Assembly: GCA_966112615.1 (NCBI GenBank)
Contig: CBHWDO010000003.1
Span: 295,003-359,002 of the forward strand
Reading direction: 5' to 3'
DNA: 64,000 nt
From: Flavitalea sp966112615
GTDB lineage: Bacteria; Bacteroidota; Bacteroidia; Chitinophagales; Chitinophagaceae
The position numbers were made by a program, and so were the translations under genes. Below are positions 53,715 to 62,683 of this stretch, one piece after another (position 1 is the first letter of the stretch; every line of letters begins with the position of its first letter). The notes beneath the pieces are model-generated. The model was given only the letters and a program-made list of their open reading frames with translations, was not told the DNA's origin and did no database searches.

Positions 53715-54875
53715 ATGAGTCTATACAATAAGAGAGGTGTCTCCGCCCAGAAAGAAGAAGTTCATAAGGCTACAGAAAAGCTCGATAAAGGACTTTTCCC
53801 GAATGCTTTTTGCAAGATCTATCCTGATTACCTGCTGGGCGACGACAAATGGGTGAACCTCATGCACGCTGATGGTGCAGGCACAAAAAGTATCCTGGCC
53901 TATCTGTACTGGAAGGAAACCGGAGATATTTCAGTTTGGAAAGGAATCGCGCAGGATGCAGTGGTAATGAACCTTGACGACCTGCTTTGCGTGGGCATCC
54001 ATGATAATTTCCTGTTTTCATCAACAATCGATCGAAATAAAAAACTTATCCCTGGTGAAGTACTGGAAGTGGTGATCAATGGCACCCAGGAGATCTTTGA
54101 TGAATTGCGCAAATACGGCGTAAATACCTATTTCCTTGGTGGAGAAACTGCTGATGTGGGAGATGTGGTGAGAACAATTGCGGTGAATGGTACCATGACA
54201 GCCCGCTGGCCAAAGGATCAGCTGATCACCAATGATAAGATTGCACCAGGTAATGTAATTGTTGGATTTGCAAGCTCCGGTAAAGCTGTTTATGAACATG
54301 CTTACAATAGTGGAATCGGCAGTAATGGACTGACCAGTGCAAGGCATGATGTGTTAAATAAATTCTATGCTGAAAATTTCCCTGAAACATTTGAACCTTC
54401 ACTGGAACAGGATGTAGTATATATCGGGAAGTATCGCATGACAGACCCTTCAATAGAAGGATTGAATATCGGTCAGCTACTGTTATCTCCAACACGCACA
54501 TATGCACCACTGGTGAAACAACTGTTCACCGAGTTCTTTGATGATATCTATGGTGTGATCCATTGCAGTGGGGGAGGACAAACCAAGTGCATGAAATATC
54601 TGCCGGGCAATATGAAGGTGGTAAAAAACAACCTTTTTGAATCGCCTGAAATTTTTAAACTGATCAAAGAAGCATCAGGAGCCGACTGGAGAGAAATGTA
54701 CCAGGTATTCAATATGGGCCACCGACTGGAGATCTTTACCAATGAAAAAACAGCAGCAAAAATGATCGAAATTTCAAGGTCATTGAATATCGATGCGCAA
54801 ATCGTTGGTTATGTGGATGCTGCAGAAAAAAAACAACTCGACCTCCAATTGGGGGGTGAAAGCATCATTTTTTAG
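53715..54875 (+). CDS. purM: Phosphoribosylformylglycinamidine cyclo-ligase (AIR synthase)
   Basis: The fifth step of purine synthesis, ATP-dependent ring closure to aminoimidazole ribonucleotide. Blocks: HADGAGTKSILAYLYW, WKGIAQDAVVMNLDDLLCVG, NTYFLGGETADVGDVVRTIAVNG, VIVGFASSGKAVYE, the C-terminal HCSGGGQTKCMKYLP and MGHRLEIF. At 386 residues it is somewhat longer than the Escherichia coli enzyme (about 345). The start MSLYNKRGVSAQKEEVHK fits the Bacteroidota form. Confidence 0.85.
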   Translation: MSLYNKRGVSAQKEEVHKATEKLDKGLFPNAFCKIYPDYLLGDDKWVNLMHADGAGTKSILAYLYWKETGDISVWKGIAQDAVVMNLDDLLCVGIHDNFLFSSTIDRNKKLIPGEVLEVVINGTQEIFDELRKYGVNTYFLGGETADVGDVVRTIAVNGTMTARWPKDQLITNDKIAPGNVIVGFASSGKAVYEHAYNSGIGSNGLTSARHDVLNKFYAENFPETFEPSLEQDVVYIGKYRMTDPSIEGLNIGQLLLSPTRTYAPLVKQLFTEFFDDIYGVIHCSGGGQTKCMKYLPGNMKVVKNNLFESPEIFKLIKEASGADWREMYQVFNMGHRLEIFTNEKTAAKMIEISRSLNIDAQIVGYVDAAEKKQLDLQLGGESIIF

Positions 54876-55026
54876 GAGGTTAACTGAATTTTAATCTGTT
54901 GTTTTAAGGTATGTTTATTTTGTAGAGACCTCATTATAAGTGCGTTTACGTACTTAATAATAAGATGCTTTATCCACTAAAAGATAGTTTTATCCACAAA
55001 GTCTATGAATTTAGGACGCTGAAGAT

Positions 55027-55034
55027 TACTTTTG
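55027..55034 (+). promoter_or_regulatory. Possible -7 box of rpoD in the 54876-55156 leader
   Basis: TACTTTTG fits TAnnTTTG but lies 122 nt from the start codon, implying a long 5' leader for the sigma gene. The rest of the 280 bp gap shows no gene or strong hairpin. Confidence 0.35.
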
Positions 55035-55156
55035 CAGACGGTTCCGGGCTCTGTAGGTGGTTTGTAGCATTCGCCTCATTGCAACTTCTCCTGAACTATA
55101 ATTGTCTATTACGTTGATCTGTACCTGCAAAGGCACACAAACTTTTATTATTCAAT

Positions 55157-56014
55157 ATGAGACAGCTCAAAATTGCAACCCAGATTACGAATCGTGACTC
55201 CCAGGCGGTAGAAAAGTATCTCCAGGAGATCTCGAAGATTTCGATGATCACTCCTGAAGAAGAAACCGTACTGGCGCAGCGAATCAAAATGGGTGACCAA
55301 CGGGCGTTAGACAAATTGGTGCAGGCGAACTTACGTTTCGTGGTATCTGTGGCTAAGCAGTACCAGCACCAGGGATTATCTCTTAGCGATCTGATCAACG
55401 AGGGTAACCTCGGTTTGATAAAAGCAGCCCAGCGTTTCGATGAAACCAAGGGTTTTAAATTCATCTCATACGCTGTTTGGTGGATTCGCCAGTCCATCCT
55501 GCAAGCGTTGGCAGAGCAGGGCAGATTAGTCCGCCTGCCTCAAAACAAAATTGGCACCTATAACAAAGCAAACAAAGCCTATATGGCTTTTGAACAGGAG
55601 CACGAAAGAGAGCCTTCTACCGAAGAACTCGCTGAACTCCTCGAAATGAGCGAAACTGAGATCAACAACATTTTCCAGTCAAACACCCGTCACACTTCCC
55701 TCGACGCTCCGGTACACGAAGCTGAGGATGTAGCCATGGGCGACTTGCTGGAAGGTAGCGATGATACAGATGATGATGTAATGAAGGATTCCCTCAGAAA
55801 TGAGATCCGTCGTGTACTGAAGTCCCTGTCTCCGCGTGAAGCTGAGATCGTTAATGCTTATTTCGGACTGGACGGCGAAAATGGTGTGACCATCGAACAG
55901 ATCGGTCAGAAATACGACCTTACCAAAGAGCGTATCCGCCAGATCAAGGAAAGAGCGATCAAGCGCCTGCAAAAAGCACGTTACAGCAATGCACTCAAGG
56001 CTTACCTGGGTTAA
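55157..56014 (+). CDS. rpoD: Primary RNA polymerase sigma factor (RpoD/SigA, Bacteroidota type)
   Basis: The housekeeping sigma factor. At 285 residues it lacks region 1.1, as usual in Bacteroidota. Region 2: DKLVQANLRFVVSVAKQYQHQGLSLSDLINEGNLGLIKAAQRFDETKGFKFISYAVWWIRQSI. Region 3: ALAEQGRLVRLPQNKIGTYNK. Region 4: REAEIVNAYFGLDGENGVTIEQIGQKYDLTKERIRQIKERAIKRLQ, the -35 (-33) reading helix-turn-helix. It presumably directs transcription from the TAnnTTTG promoters noted in this window. A perfect terminator follows. Confidence 0.95.
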   Translation: MRQLKIATQITNRDSQAVEKYLQEISKISMITPEEETVLAQRIKMGDQRALDKLVQANLRFVVSVAKQYQHQGLSLSDLINEGNLGLIKAAQRFDETKGFKFISYAVWWIRQSILQALAEQGRLVRLPQNKIGTYNKANKAYMAFEQEHEREPSTEELAELLEMSETEINNIFQSNTRHTSLDAPVHEAEDVAMGDLLEGSDDTDDDVMKDSLRNEIRRVLKSLSPREAEIVNAYFGLDGENGVTIEQIGQKYDLTKERIRQIKERAIKRLQKARYSNALKAYLG

Positions 56015-56034
56015 TTGCTGAAAGTTCAACTTTT

Positions 56035-56070
56035 AAATCCCTTTCTTTGTATGAAGAAAGGGATTTTTTT
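56035..56070 (+). terminator. Rho-independent terminator of rpoD
   Basis: Perfect 13-bp stem AAATCCCTTTCTT (56035-56047) / AAGAAAGGGATTT (56054-56066), then TTTT. Confidence 0.9.
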
Positions 56071-56082
56071 ATGCTATCAACC

Positions 56083-56961
56083 ATGCGAACCTTTTTCATA
56101 TTACTCTCACTTGCTTTTTTCGCCTCCTGCGAAAAAGCGGTGGACTTCGACCTGGAACAATCAACCGATAAAATAGTAGTGGAAGGCGTGATCGAATCGG
56201 GAGCAAACCCGGTGGTGACTATCTCAAAGTCTCTAAATTATTTTAGCGCTATTGATCCTTCTTTATTGATCGGTTCCTTTGTTAGAAATGCTACTATTGA
56301 GATCTCAAACGGAACGGAAACCCGCATCCTGAAAGAATTTGCTGATACGATTGGTCTCGATGTTGTTTTCTATCGATATACCATTGATACGGTCAACGAA
56401 GCACCATTTTATGGGGAGGAAGGGAAGCAGTACAGCCTCAAGATCCTGTCAGATGGAAAAGAGTATGGAGCAATAACCACTATTCCGCGGCTGACAAAAA
56501 CCATGGACTCTATCTGGTGGAGACCTTCTCCCAATAACCCTGATACCAATAAAGTCTTGGTTATGGGAAAATTCACAGACCCAAAAGGCTTTGGAAATTA
56601 TATCAGGTATTTCACACGGACGAACGAGGAGCCTTTCTATCCGGGTCTGACTTCTGTGTTCGATGACCAGATCGTGGATGGGAAAGTATATGAATTCCAG
56701 GTCGACAGGGGCGTGAACCGCAATGAGGAACTGGATATTGATGAATATGCATTTTTCAACAGGGGTGATACGGTGACCGTGAAATTTACCAATATTGATA
56801 AAGCTACCTTCGATTTCTGGCGTACGCTGGAATATAGCTATCAAAGTATCGGTAATCCATTCTCTTCTCCAACAAAGGTTTTGGGTAATATCAGTGGTGG
56901 CGCTCTGGGTTATTTTGGCGGATATGCCGTTCAATACCGCACCGTTGATATTCCTAATTAA
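56083..56961 (+). CDS. DUF4249 domain lipoprotein
   Basis: A lipoprotein signal peptide (MRTFFILLSLAFFASC, Cys16) precedes the DUF4249 domain (VEGVIESGANPVVTISKSLNYFSAID, YSLKILSDGKEYGAITTIPRL, GNYIRYFTRTNEEPFYPG). DUF4249 proteins occur throughout Bacteroidota, often beside TonB-dependent receptors, as in iron/siderophore systems; here no receptor is adjacent. ATG 56083 begins the signal peptide; an ATG at 56071 directly follows the rpoD terminator. Confidence 0.85.
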   Translation: MRTFFILLSLAFFASCEKAVDFDLEQSTDKIVVEGVIESGANPVVTISKSLNYFSAIDPSLLIGSFVRNATIEISNGTETRILKEFADTIGLDVVFYRYTIDTVNEAPFYGEEGKQYSLKILSDGKEYGAITTIPRLTKTMDSIWWRPSPNNPDTNKVLVMGKFTDPKGFGNYIRYFTRTNEEPFYPGLTSVFDDQIVDGKVYEFQVDRGVNRNEELDIDEYAFFNRGDTVTVKFTNIDKATFDFWRTLEYSYQSIGNPFSSPTKVLGNISGGALGYFGGYAVQYRTVDIPN

Positions 56962-57003
56962 TCCACATGTGATATAAGTCGCGGATAGTAACAGTTTATC
57001 AGG

Positions 57004-57011
57004 TAATTTTG
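57004..57011 (+). promoter_or_regulatory. Putative -7 box of trxB
   Basis: TAATTTTG, a full TAnnTTTG match, 19 nt before the ATG. Confidence 0.5.
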
Positions 57012-57030
57012 ACAAATTTTAGTTTACAGT

Positions 57031-57981
57031 ATGGAATCAAGTGCATCAGAAAGAATACATTGTTTGATCATTGGGTCGGGACCTGCAGGATATACCGCTG
57101 CTATTTATGCAGCAAGAGCAAACCTCAAACCAGTACTGTACCAGGGTATTCAGCCGGGTGGTCAGTTGACCATCACCACTGAAGTGGAGAACTATCCTGG
57201 TTACCCGGATGGGATCCAGGGTCCTGAAATGATGGTAAATTTTGAAAAGCAGGCTACCCGTATGGGTGCGGATATCCGCTATGGCCTTGCTACCAAGGTT
57301 GATTTTTCAGCTAGTCCTTATAAAGTTTGGATCGACGAAGAGAAACTGATCGAAGCAGATGCGGTGATCATTGCAACCGGGGCTTCAGCTAAATGGCTGG
57401 GACTGGAAAGTGAGCAGCGTCTGAATGGCTTTGGTGTGAGTGCCTGCGCTGTTTGTGATGGATTCTTCTTCAGAGGAAAAGAAGTGGCAATCGTGGGAGC
57501 TGGAGATACTGCAGCAGAAGAAGCATTGTACCTTTCAAAGCTTTGTACCACAGTGCATATGATCGTGCGTAAAGACCAGATGAGGGCTTCGAAGATCATG
57601 CAGGAAAGGGTGCAGAGGACACAGAATATCAAGATCTACTGGAATACCGAGACTGAGGAGATCCTGGGTGAAAAGAAAACAGAAGGGGTGAGGTTGAGGA
57701 ATAACAAGACCAACGAGATCACCGAAGTTCCTGTCAGCGGTTTCTTTGTAGCGATCGGGCACAAACCAAATTCTGATATCTTCCAGGGTTGGCTCGATAT
57801 GGATGATGCAGGTTACTTAATTACCCAGCCAGGAACTGCAAAGACAAATATTGAAGGAGTTTTTGCCTGCGGTGATGTTCAGGACAAGATCTATCGCCAG
57901 GCGGTAACAGCAGCCGGAAGCGGTTGTATGGCTGCGCTGGATGCGGAAAGATATCTTGCAGCAAAAGAATTAGGAATATAA
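57031..57981 (+). CDS. trxB: Thioredoxin-disulfide reductase
   Basis: It reduces thioredoxin with NADPH. FAD motif GSGPAG at 15-20, the redox pair C139/C142 in SACAVCDG, NADPH motif GAGDTAAEEALYL, and the C-terminal FAD block GVFACGDVQDKIYRQAVTAAGSG. 316 aa is standard. It shares one base with the start of folB (TAATG), so the two genes are translationally coupled. Confidence 0.95.
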   Translation: MESSASERIHCLIIGSGPAGYTAAIYAARANLKPVLYQGIQPGGQLTITTEVENYPGYPDGIQGPEMMVNFEKQATRMGADIRYGLATKVDFSASPYKVWIDEEKLIEADAVIIATGASAKWLGLESEQRLNGFGVSACAVCDGFFFRGKEVAIVGAGDTAAEEALYLSKLCTTVHMIVRKDQMRASKIMQERVQRTQNIKIYWNTETEEILGEKKTEGVRLRNNKTNEITEVPVSGFFVAIGHKPNSDIFQGWLDMDDAGYLITQPGTAKTNIEGVFACGDVQDKIYRQAVTAAGSGCMAALDAERYLAAKELGI

Positions 57982-58352
57982 TGTTCACGATCCGGTTAAA
58001 GGATCTTAAGATCCATGCAGGGCATGGAGTATACCAGGGAGAGGCACTGGTAGGAAATTCCTACCAGGTCGATCTTTGGGTAAGGTATCCCGACCAGGGT
58101 GCCGGCTTTGAATCTCTCCACGAGACAGTTAATTACGAAGAACTTTTTGGTATCCTCAAGCAACGAATGTCTGTGGATACTGCTCTTCTGGAAAAGTTAT
58201 GTAGTGATGTATTGAATGATTTCAGGTTAAAGTATCCCCAAATTATTGATGCTGAGATCACGATATACAAATTACAGGCTGCAATCCATAATTTAGAAGG
58301 GAAGGTAGGCGTTACCTTATACAAGAAGTTCGATGATCAGAATACTCTTTAG
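57981..58352 (+). CDS. folB: Dihydroneopterin aldolase
   Basis: It converts dihydroneopterin to 6-hydroxymethyl-dihydropterin in folate synthesis. A small T-fold enzyme of 123 residues: IRLKDLKIHAGHGVYQGEALVGNSYQVDLWV, ETVNYEELFGILKQRM, and a C-terminal LQAAIHNLEGKVGVTLYKKF. Start ATG 57981 overlaps the trxB stop by one base; its 3' end overlaps the TPR gene by 20 bp. Confidence 0.9.
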   Translation: MFTIRLKDLKIHAGHGVYQGEALVGNSYQVDLWVRYPDQGAGFESLHETVNYEELFGILKQRMSVDTALLEKLCSDVLNDFRLKYPQIIDAEITIYKLQAAIHNLEGKVGVTLYKKFDDQNTL

Positions 58353-59088
58353 CCTAATTATAGTTTTGTTGATCGGCAGCCAGGGAATGGCGCAGGATAT
58401 TGCTGTATTGTTGAAGGAAGCTCAGCAATCCGAATCGCAGATGAAGGATGCCGATGCCTTATCAAAGTATCAACAGATCTTATCAGTTCAGCCCAATCAT
58501 ATTACTGCACTTTGCAGAACCAGTGAACTGCTCAATGTGCTTGGCCGCAGGCAAGCTACCAAAGAAAAGCAGCGCGAATATTATAACCAGGCTTTGCAGC
58601 TTGCGCAGCGGGCAATCAAAGTAGCTCCCACCAATTCAGAAGCAAATTTCGTGATGTCTTTAGCCATGGGTCGACTCGCGCAGAGTGGAGGAGGAGAGCA
58701 GCGCATCAATGCCGTAAGAGAGATCAAGAGTTATGCAGAGAAGTGTATTCAATACGATCCCAATAATTACAAAGGATATCATGTTTTAGGAAAATGGCAT
58801 TTGGAAGTAAGTAACCTGAATGCGGTAGAGCGCTGGCTGGTGAAAGTAACTTATGGAGGTCTTCCGAAAGCATCCGTTGATGATGCGATCAGGTTATATG
58901 AAAAGAGCATGAAGCTCAATCCCGGTTTCTTATTGAACTACCTCGAACTCGCTAAAGCTCATCATAAGAAGGACGAGAATGATAAGTCTGTGGCTTATAT
59001 CAGGCGTATGTTACCCATGCCGGTTGTGAATACGGATGATAACAGGATCAAAGAGGAGGGGAGAAAGTTTTTGAAGGAGGTGGAGTGA
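58333..59088 (+). CDS. TPR-repeat protein, exported
   Basis: A signal peptide (MIRILFSLIIVLLIGSQGMAQ) precedes tetratricopeptide-like helices over the whole length (ADALSKYQQILSVQPNHITALCRTSELL, YYNQALQLAQRAIKVAPTNSEANFVMSLAMGRLAQ, AVREIKSYAEKCIQYDPNNYKGYHVLGKWH, AIRLYEKSMKLNPGFLLNYLELAKAHHK). The spacing resembles RMD1/FIS1-like TPR proteins of the periplasm. The partner is unknown. The start overlaps folB by 20 bp. Confidence 0.82.
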   Translation: MIRILFSLIIVLLIGSQGMAQDIAVLLKEAQQSESQMKDADALSKYQQILSVQPNHITALCRTSELLNVLGRRQATKEKQREYYNQALQLAQRAIKVAPTNSEANFVMSLAMGRLAQSGGGEQRINAVREIKSYAEKCIQYDPNNYKGYHVLGKWHLEVSNLNAVERWLVKVTYGGLPKASVDDAIRLYEKSMKLNPGFLLNYLELAKAHHKKDENDKSVAYIRRMLPMPVVNTDDNRIKEEGRKFLKEVE

Positions 59089-59101
59089 GGGTATAGTTAC
59101 C

Positions 59102-59518
59102 TTATTTTTTTCTTTGTACTTTCTCAATGAATTCCATAGCCTCAGAAAAAGTGGTTATCCAAAAATCATTTTCATTCTTTTTTAGATATTGAAGAAACTC
59201 AAAGTGAGTGGTGCTTGATATCTGGAAAATCTGGCCTCCCACACCATGGATCTGGTAAATTCCCATTCCTCCTGATTTTTTTACCCTTTCGGCAAAATTG
59301 ATCATTTGCTCAAGTGTTGTTCCAGTCCACACATGCCATGAAGGAACATTAATAAGATCAACAGTTTTATAATTGGTGATAATGCTGGAACTGTCTCCTC
59401 CGGCTCTTGCATAAGAAATTAAGTTTTTCTGTTTTAAGATTGAAGGGTAATTGAAATTTCCAATTAGATTGTTTCCGCAAGGAAATGCAAAGGATCTTGT
59501 TTTTCGCTTTGGATCAAG
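59102..59518 (-). pseudogene. C-terminal remnant of a polysaccharide deacetylase
   Basis: The minus-strand frame is open from a stop at 59519-59521 down to 59102 and encodes about 138 residues with RSFAFPCGN, ISYARAGGDSSSII, WTGTTLEQMINFAERVKKSGG, GIYQIHGVGGQ and TTFSEAMEFI, the C-terminal half of Bacteroidota polysaccharide deacetylases (NodB-like esterases that remove acetyl groups from glycans). The N-terminal half with the metal-binding HD motif is missing and there is no start codon matching the family, so it is a fragment, cut at the border of the accessory region. Confidence 0.7.
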
Positions 59519-59563
59519 TTAAGCAAGTGGATTTGGGTGAGATAAATTACCACACAGCGGACA

Positions 59564-59586
59564 GGGCTGTGCGAAGCCCGTTAAAT
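59564..59586 (+). other. attC-like hairpin half-site at the left border of the cassette region
   Basis: GGGCT-gtgcga-AGCCC stem (59564-59579) followed by GTTAAAT, which fits the integron core GTTRRRY. It lies between the deacetylase remnant and the DUF1493 gene. Confidence 0.35.
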
Positions 59587-59630
59587 ATATATGACTTTAG
59601 TTTAATGGCACCATTTTTAGGCATCCGGTT

Positions 59631-60101
59631 TTATACAGCTTTTTTTATTCTAATTGATATTTGATCGCGTAAGCAATATCTGCCAGCTAAGTACCAACTT
59701 AAGAGGTCTCCAAAAGTCATGTCAACAACCTCTCTTTGCCAATCGGGAAAAATCTTTACCTTATTCAAATCTAATTTACCGAATGTAATTGTCTTAAGCA
59801 GCCAAAATAAAATGGCAAATGGCAAACTGATTATTCGCAGTAGAGCGGCAAAGGAATCAAAAAGTTCGCCCTCTGATAGAAAATGTTTTGAGTATTCGAA
59901 TCCAGTATTGTCCAGATTATATTTTGCAATGAACTTTTGAATTAATTCCCAGTTATCATCCCCGGCACAGCCAAGATCATCTACAATTTTTGATTTGATC
60001 AATATTTCGTCTTCACCTACCTCCTTCGCTACAAATGCTTTTATATTAAGGTAGGCTTCCCTTAGTGTTTTAAAATCAGACTCGATGATAATGCGTGTCA
60101 T
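59631..60101 (-). CDS. DUF1493-family protein
   Basis: 156 residues. The N-terminal ~75 (TRIIIESDFKTLREAYLNIKAFV, KIVDDLGCAGDDNWELIQKFIAKYNLD) match DUF1493, an acyl-carrier-protein-like small helical fold of unknown role; the GCAGDD stretch sits where carrier proteins have the phosphopantetheine serine, but no serine is there. A hydrophobic helix follows (IISLPFAILFWLLKTI), so it is membrane-attached. ATG 60101 lies 10 nt after the core GTATAAC/GTTATAC of the palindrome at 60112-60245; the longer frame would read through that palindrome. Confidence 0.6.
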   Translation of the reverse strand: MTRIIIESDFKTLREAYLNIKAFVAKEVGEDEILIKSKIVDDLGCAGDDNWELIQKFIAKYNLDNTGFEYSKHFLSEGELFDSFAALLRIISLPFAILFWLLKTITFGKLDLNKVKIFPDWQREVVDMTFGDLLSWYLAGRYCLRDQISIRIKKAV

Positions 60102-60111
60102 AAAAAAATCA

Positions 60112-60245
60112 GTATAACAGAATACGGCTTTGCGATGTGGTGGCATTCCGTGTTCCGTCAGTTTAAATTTAGTACATAAGTTGAATAATGTTCTTTTGTT
60201 CAGCACTTGTTAGTCAGTCACCATATTGCAAACCGATGTTGTGTG
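60112..60245. other. attC-like imperfect palindrome, site 4
   Basis: Bounded by GTATAAC (60112-60118) and GTTGTGT (60238-60244). Arms 60124-60142 and 60219-60235 pair with one bulge and two mismatches. It shares the 20-nt block GGCATTCCGTGTTCCGTCAG (60142-60161) with the site at 63942-64000, where only one base differs. Confidence 0.45.
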
Positions 60246-60279
60246 TAGCCTTTCGTGTCTATCTTGTTTTTATCGTCAC

Positions 60280-60780
60280 TTAAAGAGGCTGAAATTTTTT
60301 GTTTTTAGGAAAGCCATGCATGTAAAATACTTCTATACTAAACCCTTCTGCACCTTTCAACTTCTTCAGGTGTGAGAAACCTAATTTTCTAAATAATGCT
60401 TCAGCTTGAGAAAAAACAAGAGTGTCCAATGATGAAGGCAGTCGAAAGTGAGTCTTATTATAGTTCTCAGGCAGTTTGTCAAACAAAAGCCTATAACCAA
60501 CTTGTTTAGCCAATTCTTCAGTCTTTAGAATTATGTCAGGATAAAAACTGTAGAATATTCGTGTGCCGTTACTATCAACGTCAGCATACACCTTTTTAAT
60601 GGAAGAATTGTCATCTTTAGCAGAAACTGAATAAAACTTTATTCTTCCATATTCAGTTTGAGTTTTTCCAATTAACTTTTTGCTACTTGAGCAACTAAAC
60701 AGAAGGAATGTCACCAATAGAAAAAGAAGTATATGGTTGAACTTTCGCGAAAATGCTATTTGTGTCAAAGTAGTTGTCAT
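60280..60780 (-). CDS. Hypothetical lipoprotein
   Basis: 166 residues with a lipobox (LLVTFLLFSCSSSK, Cys30) preceded by a long, weakly basic n-region; the body has no recognised domain, with a central VYADVDSNGTRIFYSFYPDIILKTEELAKQVGYRLLF and a C-terminal FSIEVFYMHGFPKNKKF. It stands alone between palindromic sites and the IS element, as a gene cassette would. No operon partners. Confidence 0.5.
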   Translation of the reverse strand: MTTTLTQIAFSRKFNHILLFLLVTFLLFSCSSSKKLIGKTQTEYGRIKFYSVSAKDDNSSIKKVYADVDSNGTRIFYSFYPDIILKTEELAKQVGYRLLFDKLPENYNKTHFRLPSSLDTLVFSQAEALFRKLGFSHLKKLKGAEGFSIEVFYMHGFPKNKKFQPL

Positions 60781-60840
60781 TTTGAAAAAAGGAAATGTCT
60801 CCCGAAATGGTCATAATGTAAGGCTGTGTTCTAAGGTTAA

Positions 60841-60970
60841 CTACAACGGAAAGGGGTTTTCGAAGCCAGGGCCAAATATTTTAAAAGCTTCAAATTTTTT
60901 CTGTTGATGACTAAAGATATATCGCCCAACCTATATTCCCAAGCCCTGGTTTAGCAAACCTAATGTGCTT
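60841..60970. other. attC-like palindrome, site 3 (left part, split by the IS)
   Basis: Begins with CTACAACGG (60841-60849). Arms 60855-60872 and 60943-60960 pair at 15 of 18 positions. Its right boundary, GTTAGCG, lies beyond the insertion at 62694-62700; without the IS the site would measure about 147 nt. Confidence 0.45.
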
Positions 60971-62683
60971 GTTGCACAACTAAGATATAAACACCCTGTG
61001 AATATCCAAATCCCAGTACAATGTTTGTGATCAAAGTGTATGCAAGGCAAGAAACTTTATTCCGAAAAACTATTCACTTCTTTCCAGTTAAGTGATCGGG
61101 TTCCTGAAGATTGTTTTTACAGAAGGTTATCAAATGTGCTGGATCCGCGTTTTGTTTATGCATTAACTGAAAAGTATTATGGGAAAGAAGGGCAGCAAAG
61201 CATTGATCCGGTTGTGTTCTTTAAACTGATACTGATCGGATACCTTGAAAATCTAAACAGCGACCGCAAGATCATTTCACATTCCCGGTTAAGATTAGAT
61301 ATACTGTTTTTCCTGGGTTATGATATAGATGAAGAACTCCCCTGGCATTCCACTATTAGCAGAACAAGGGCTTTGTATGGTGAAGAAGTTTTTCAATCAG
61401 TGTTTCAAAAGGTACTTTCACTGTGTGTTCAGAAAGGAATGGTTGGAGGGAAACGGCAAGCTATTGACAGTGCTTATGTCAAAGCCAATGCAAGTATGGA
61501 TAGCCTTGTGGAAAAGGAGATCCTGGAAGATGGTGCTGAATATTTAAATGAACTTGAACATGAGGATGTACCAAAAGATATCATTCGACATGATTCTGTA
61601 ATGAAAGATGATCGCGATAACACAACCTCATCTCGATCTAGAAAGAAAAGTACTGATAATCATCACAAATGGAAAGCGAAAGAATATAAACACATGCCTG
61701 GAGGCAGAACAAATAGAGATCCGGAGCATGATCATGATGATCATCTTAGACCCAAGTTCGTTAGTAATCATACCCATTTCAGCACAACAGATAAAGATGC
61801 ACGGGTAAGTGTTAAGCCAGGGAAGCCACGGCAATTGAATTATAGCATGCAAACTTCCGTTGATATGGATAGTCATGTCATAACCAATGTGGAAGCGCAT
61901 TTTGCAGATCGCAGAGATAGTGAGTGCCTTGAAAAAGTATTAGAACATACTATTGAAAATCTTTCAATAGAAGGATTGCATGTTGAACAAATTGCTGCAG
62001 ATACAGGATATAGCAGTACTAATGCATTGAAGGCTTGTGAATCTAAAAATATAGATGCATACATTCCGAATTTTGGTCAGTACAAACCGGTTAGGGAAGG
62101 ATTTACCTACGACAAAGAAAAAGATTGTTATCGATGTGAGAGAGGTGTTGAGCTTCCATACAAGAAAACATATGAAGACAAGAAGGGTTACTTTAAAAAG
62201 CAATACCGAAGCAGTTCAAAGGACTGCAAAAGTTGCCCATTAAGATCTCTTTGCATTGGTGGTCGGGTTGATTATAAAAAGATAGAAGATACATTGGAAA
62301 AACATCTTTATGATAAAATGCACGAGAAACTAAAATCCTCTTATGCCCGAAAGATGAAGAAACTCAGGCAGTCAACTGTTGAGCCAGTGCTTGGTACATT
62401 GATCAACTTCATGGGTTTGAGAAGAATCTGGACTCGTGGAATAAAGCAGGCTAACAAGTTCATGATTGGTGCTGCAATAGCTTACAATCTGAAGAAATGG
62501 CTCAATTACAATGAAAAACGTGGAATTCTTCTGGATATGGCGCTAAAGGGAAGATTGGCCCTTATTATGGACCTATATAAGCTAAATTGGATTAGTAATT
62601 TTTAAATGCAGCATTTAAATAGAGTTTCCTTTCTAAAGCTTTAAAAGGGCTTCTGCGCGATTTTTTAAAGAAGGTTGTGCAAC
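60971..62683 (+). mobile_element. IS1182-family insertion sequence
   Basis: About 1713 bp bounded by terminal inverted repeats whose outermost 10 bp are GTTGCACAAC (60971-60980) and GTTGTGCAAC (62674-62683). One intact transposase gene inside. No obvious target duplication (left flank GCTT, right flank GGCC). Size and layout fit IS1182. Confidence 0.75.
61040..62605 (+). CDS. IS1182-family transposase
   Basis: 521 residues with the IS1182/IS5-like DDE organisation. N-terminal domain VPEDCFYRRLSNVLDPRFVYALTEKYYG, SIDPVVFFKLILIGYLENLNSDRK; first acidic block KRQAIDSAYVKAN; second block around VEQIAADTGYSSTNALKACE; a C-terminal zinc-like cysteine cluster (CKSCPLRSLCIGG); and TVEPVLGTLINFMGLRRIWTRGIKQANKFMIGAAIAYNLKKW containing the last acidic residue. 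Histidine/aspartate-rich low-complexity stretch (DPEHDHDDH) in the middle. The gene appears intact and oriented opposite to the cassette genes. Confidence 0.93.
   Translation: MQGKKLYSEKLFTSFQLSDRVPEDCFYRRLSNVLDPRFVYALTEKYYGKEGQQSIDPVVFFKLILIGYLENLNSDRKIISHSRLRLDILFFLGYDIDEELPWHSTISRTRALYGEEVFQSVFQKVLSLCVQKGMVGGKRQAIDSAYVKANASMDSLVEKEILEDGAEYLNELEHEDVPKDIIRHDSVMKDDRDNTTSSRSRKKSTDNHHKWKAKEYKHMPGGRTNRDPEHDHDDHLRPKFVSNHTHFSTTDKDARVSVKPGKPRQLNYSMQTSVDMDSHVITNVEAHFADRRDSECLEKVLEHTIENLSIEGLHVEQIAADTGYSSTNALKACESKNIDAYIPNFGQYKPVREGFTYDKEKDCYRCERGVELPYKKTYEDKKGYFKKQYRSSSKDCKSCPLRSLCIGGRVDYKKIEDTLEKHLYDKMHEKLKSSYARKMKKLRQSTVEPVLGTLINFMGLRRIWTRGIKQANKFMIGAAIAYNLKKWLNYNEKRGILLDMALKGRLALIMDLYKLNWISNF

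Noticed and set aside
60680..60907. Plus-strand frame across the start of the lipoprotein gene at 60280-60780
   Set aside because: It overlaps the lipoprotein signal peptide region and the attC-like site, with no protein signature.
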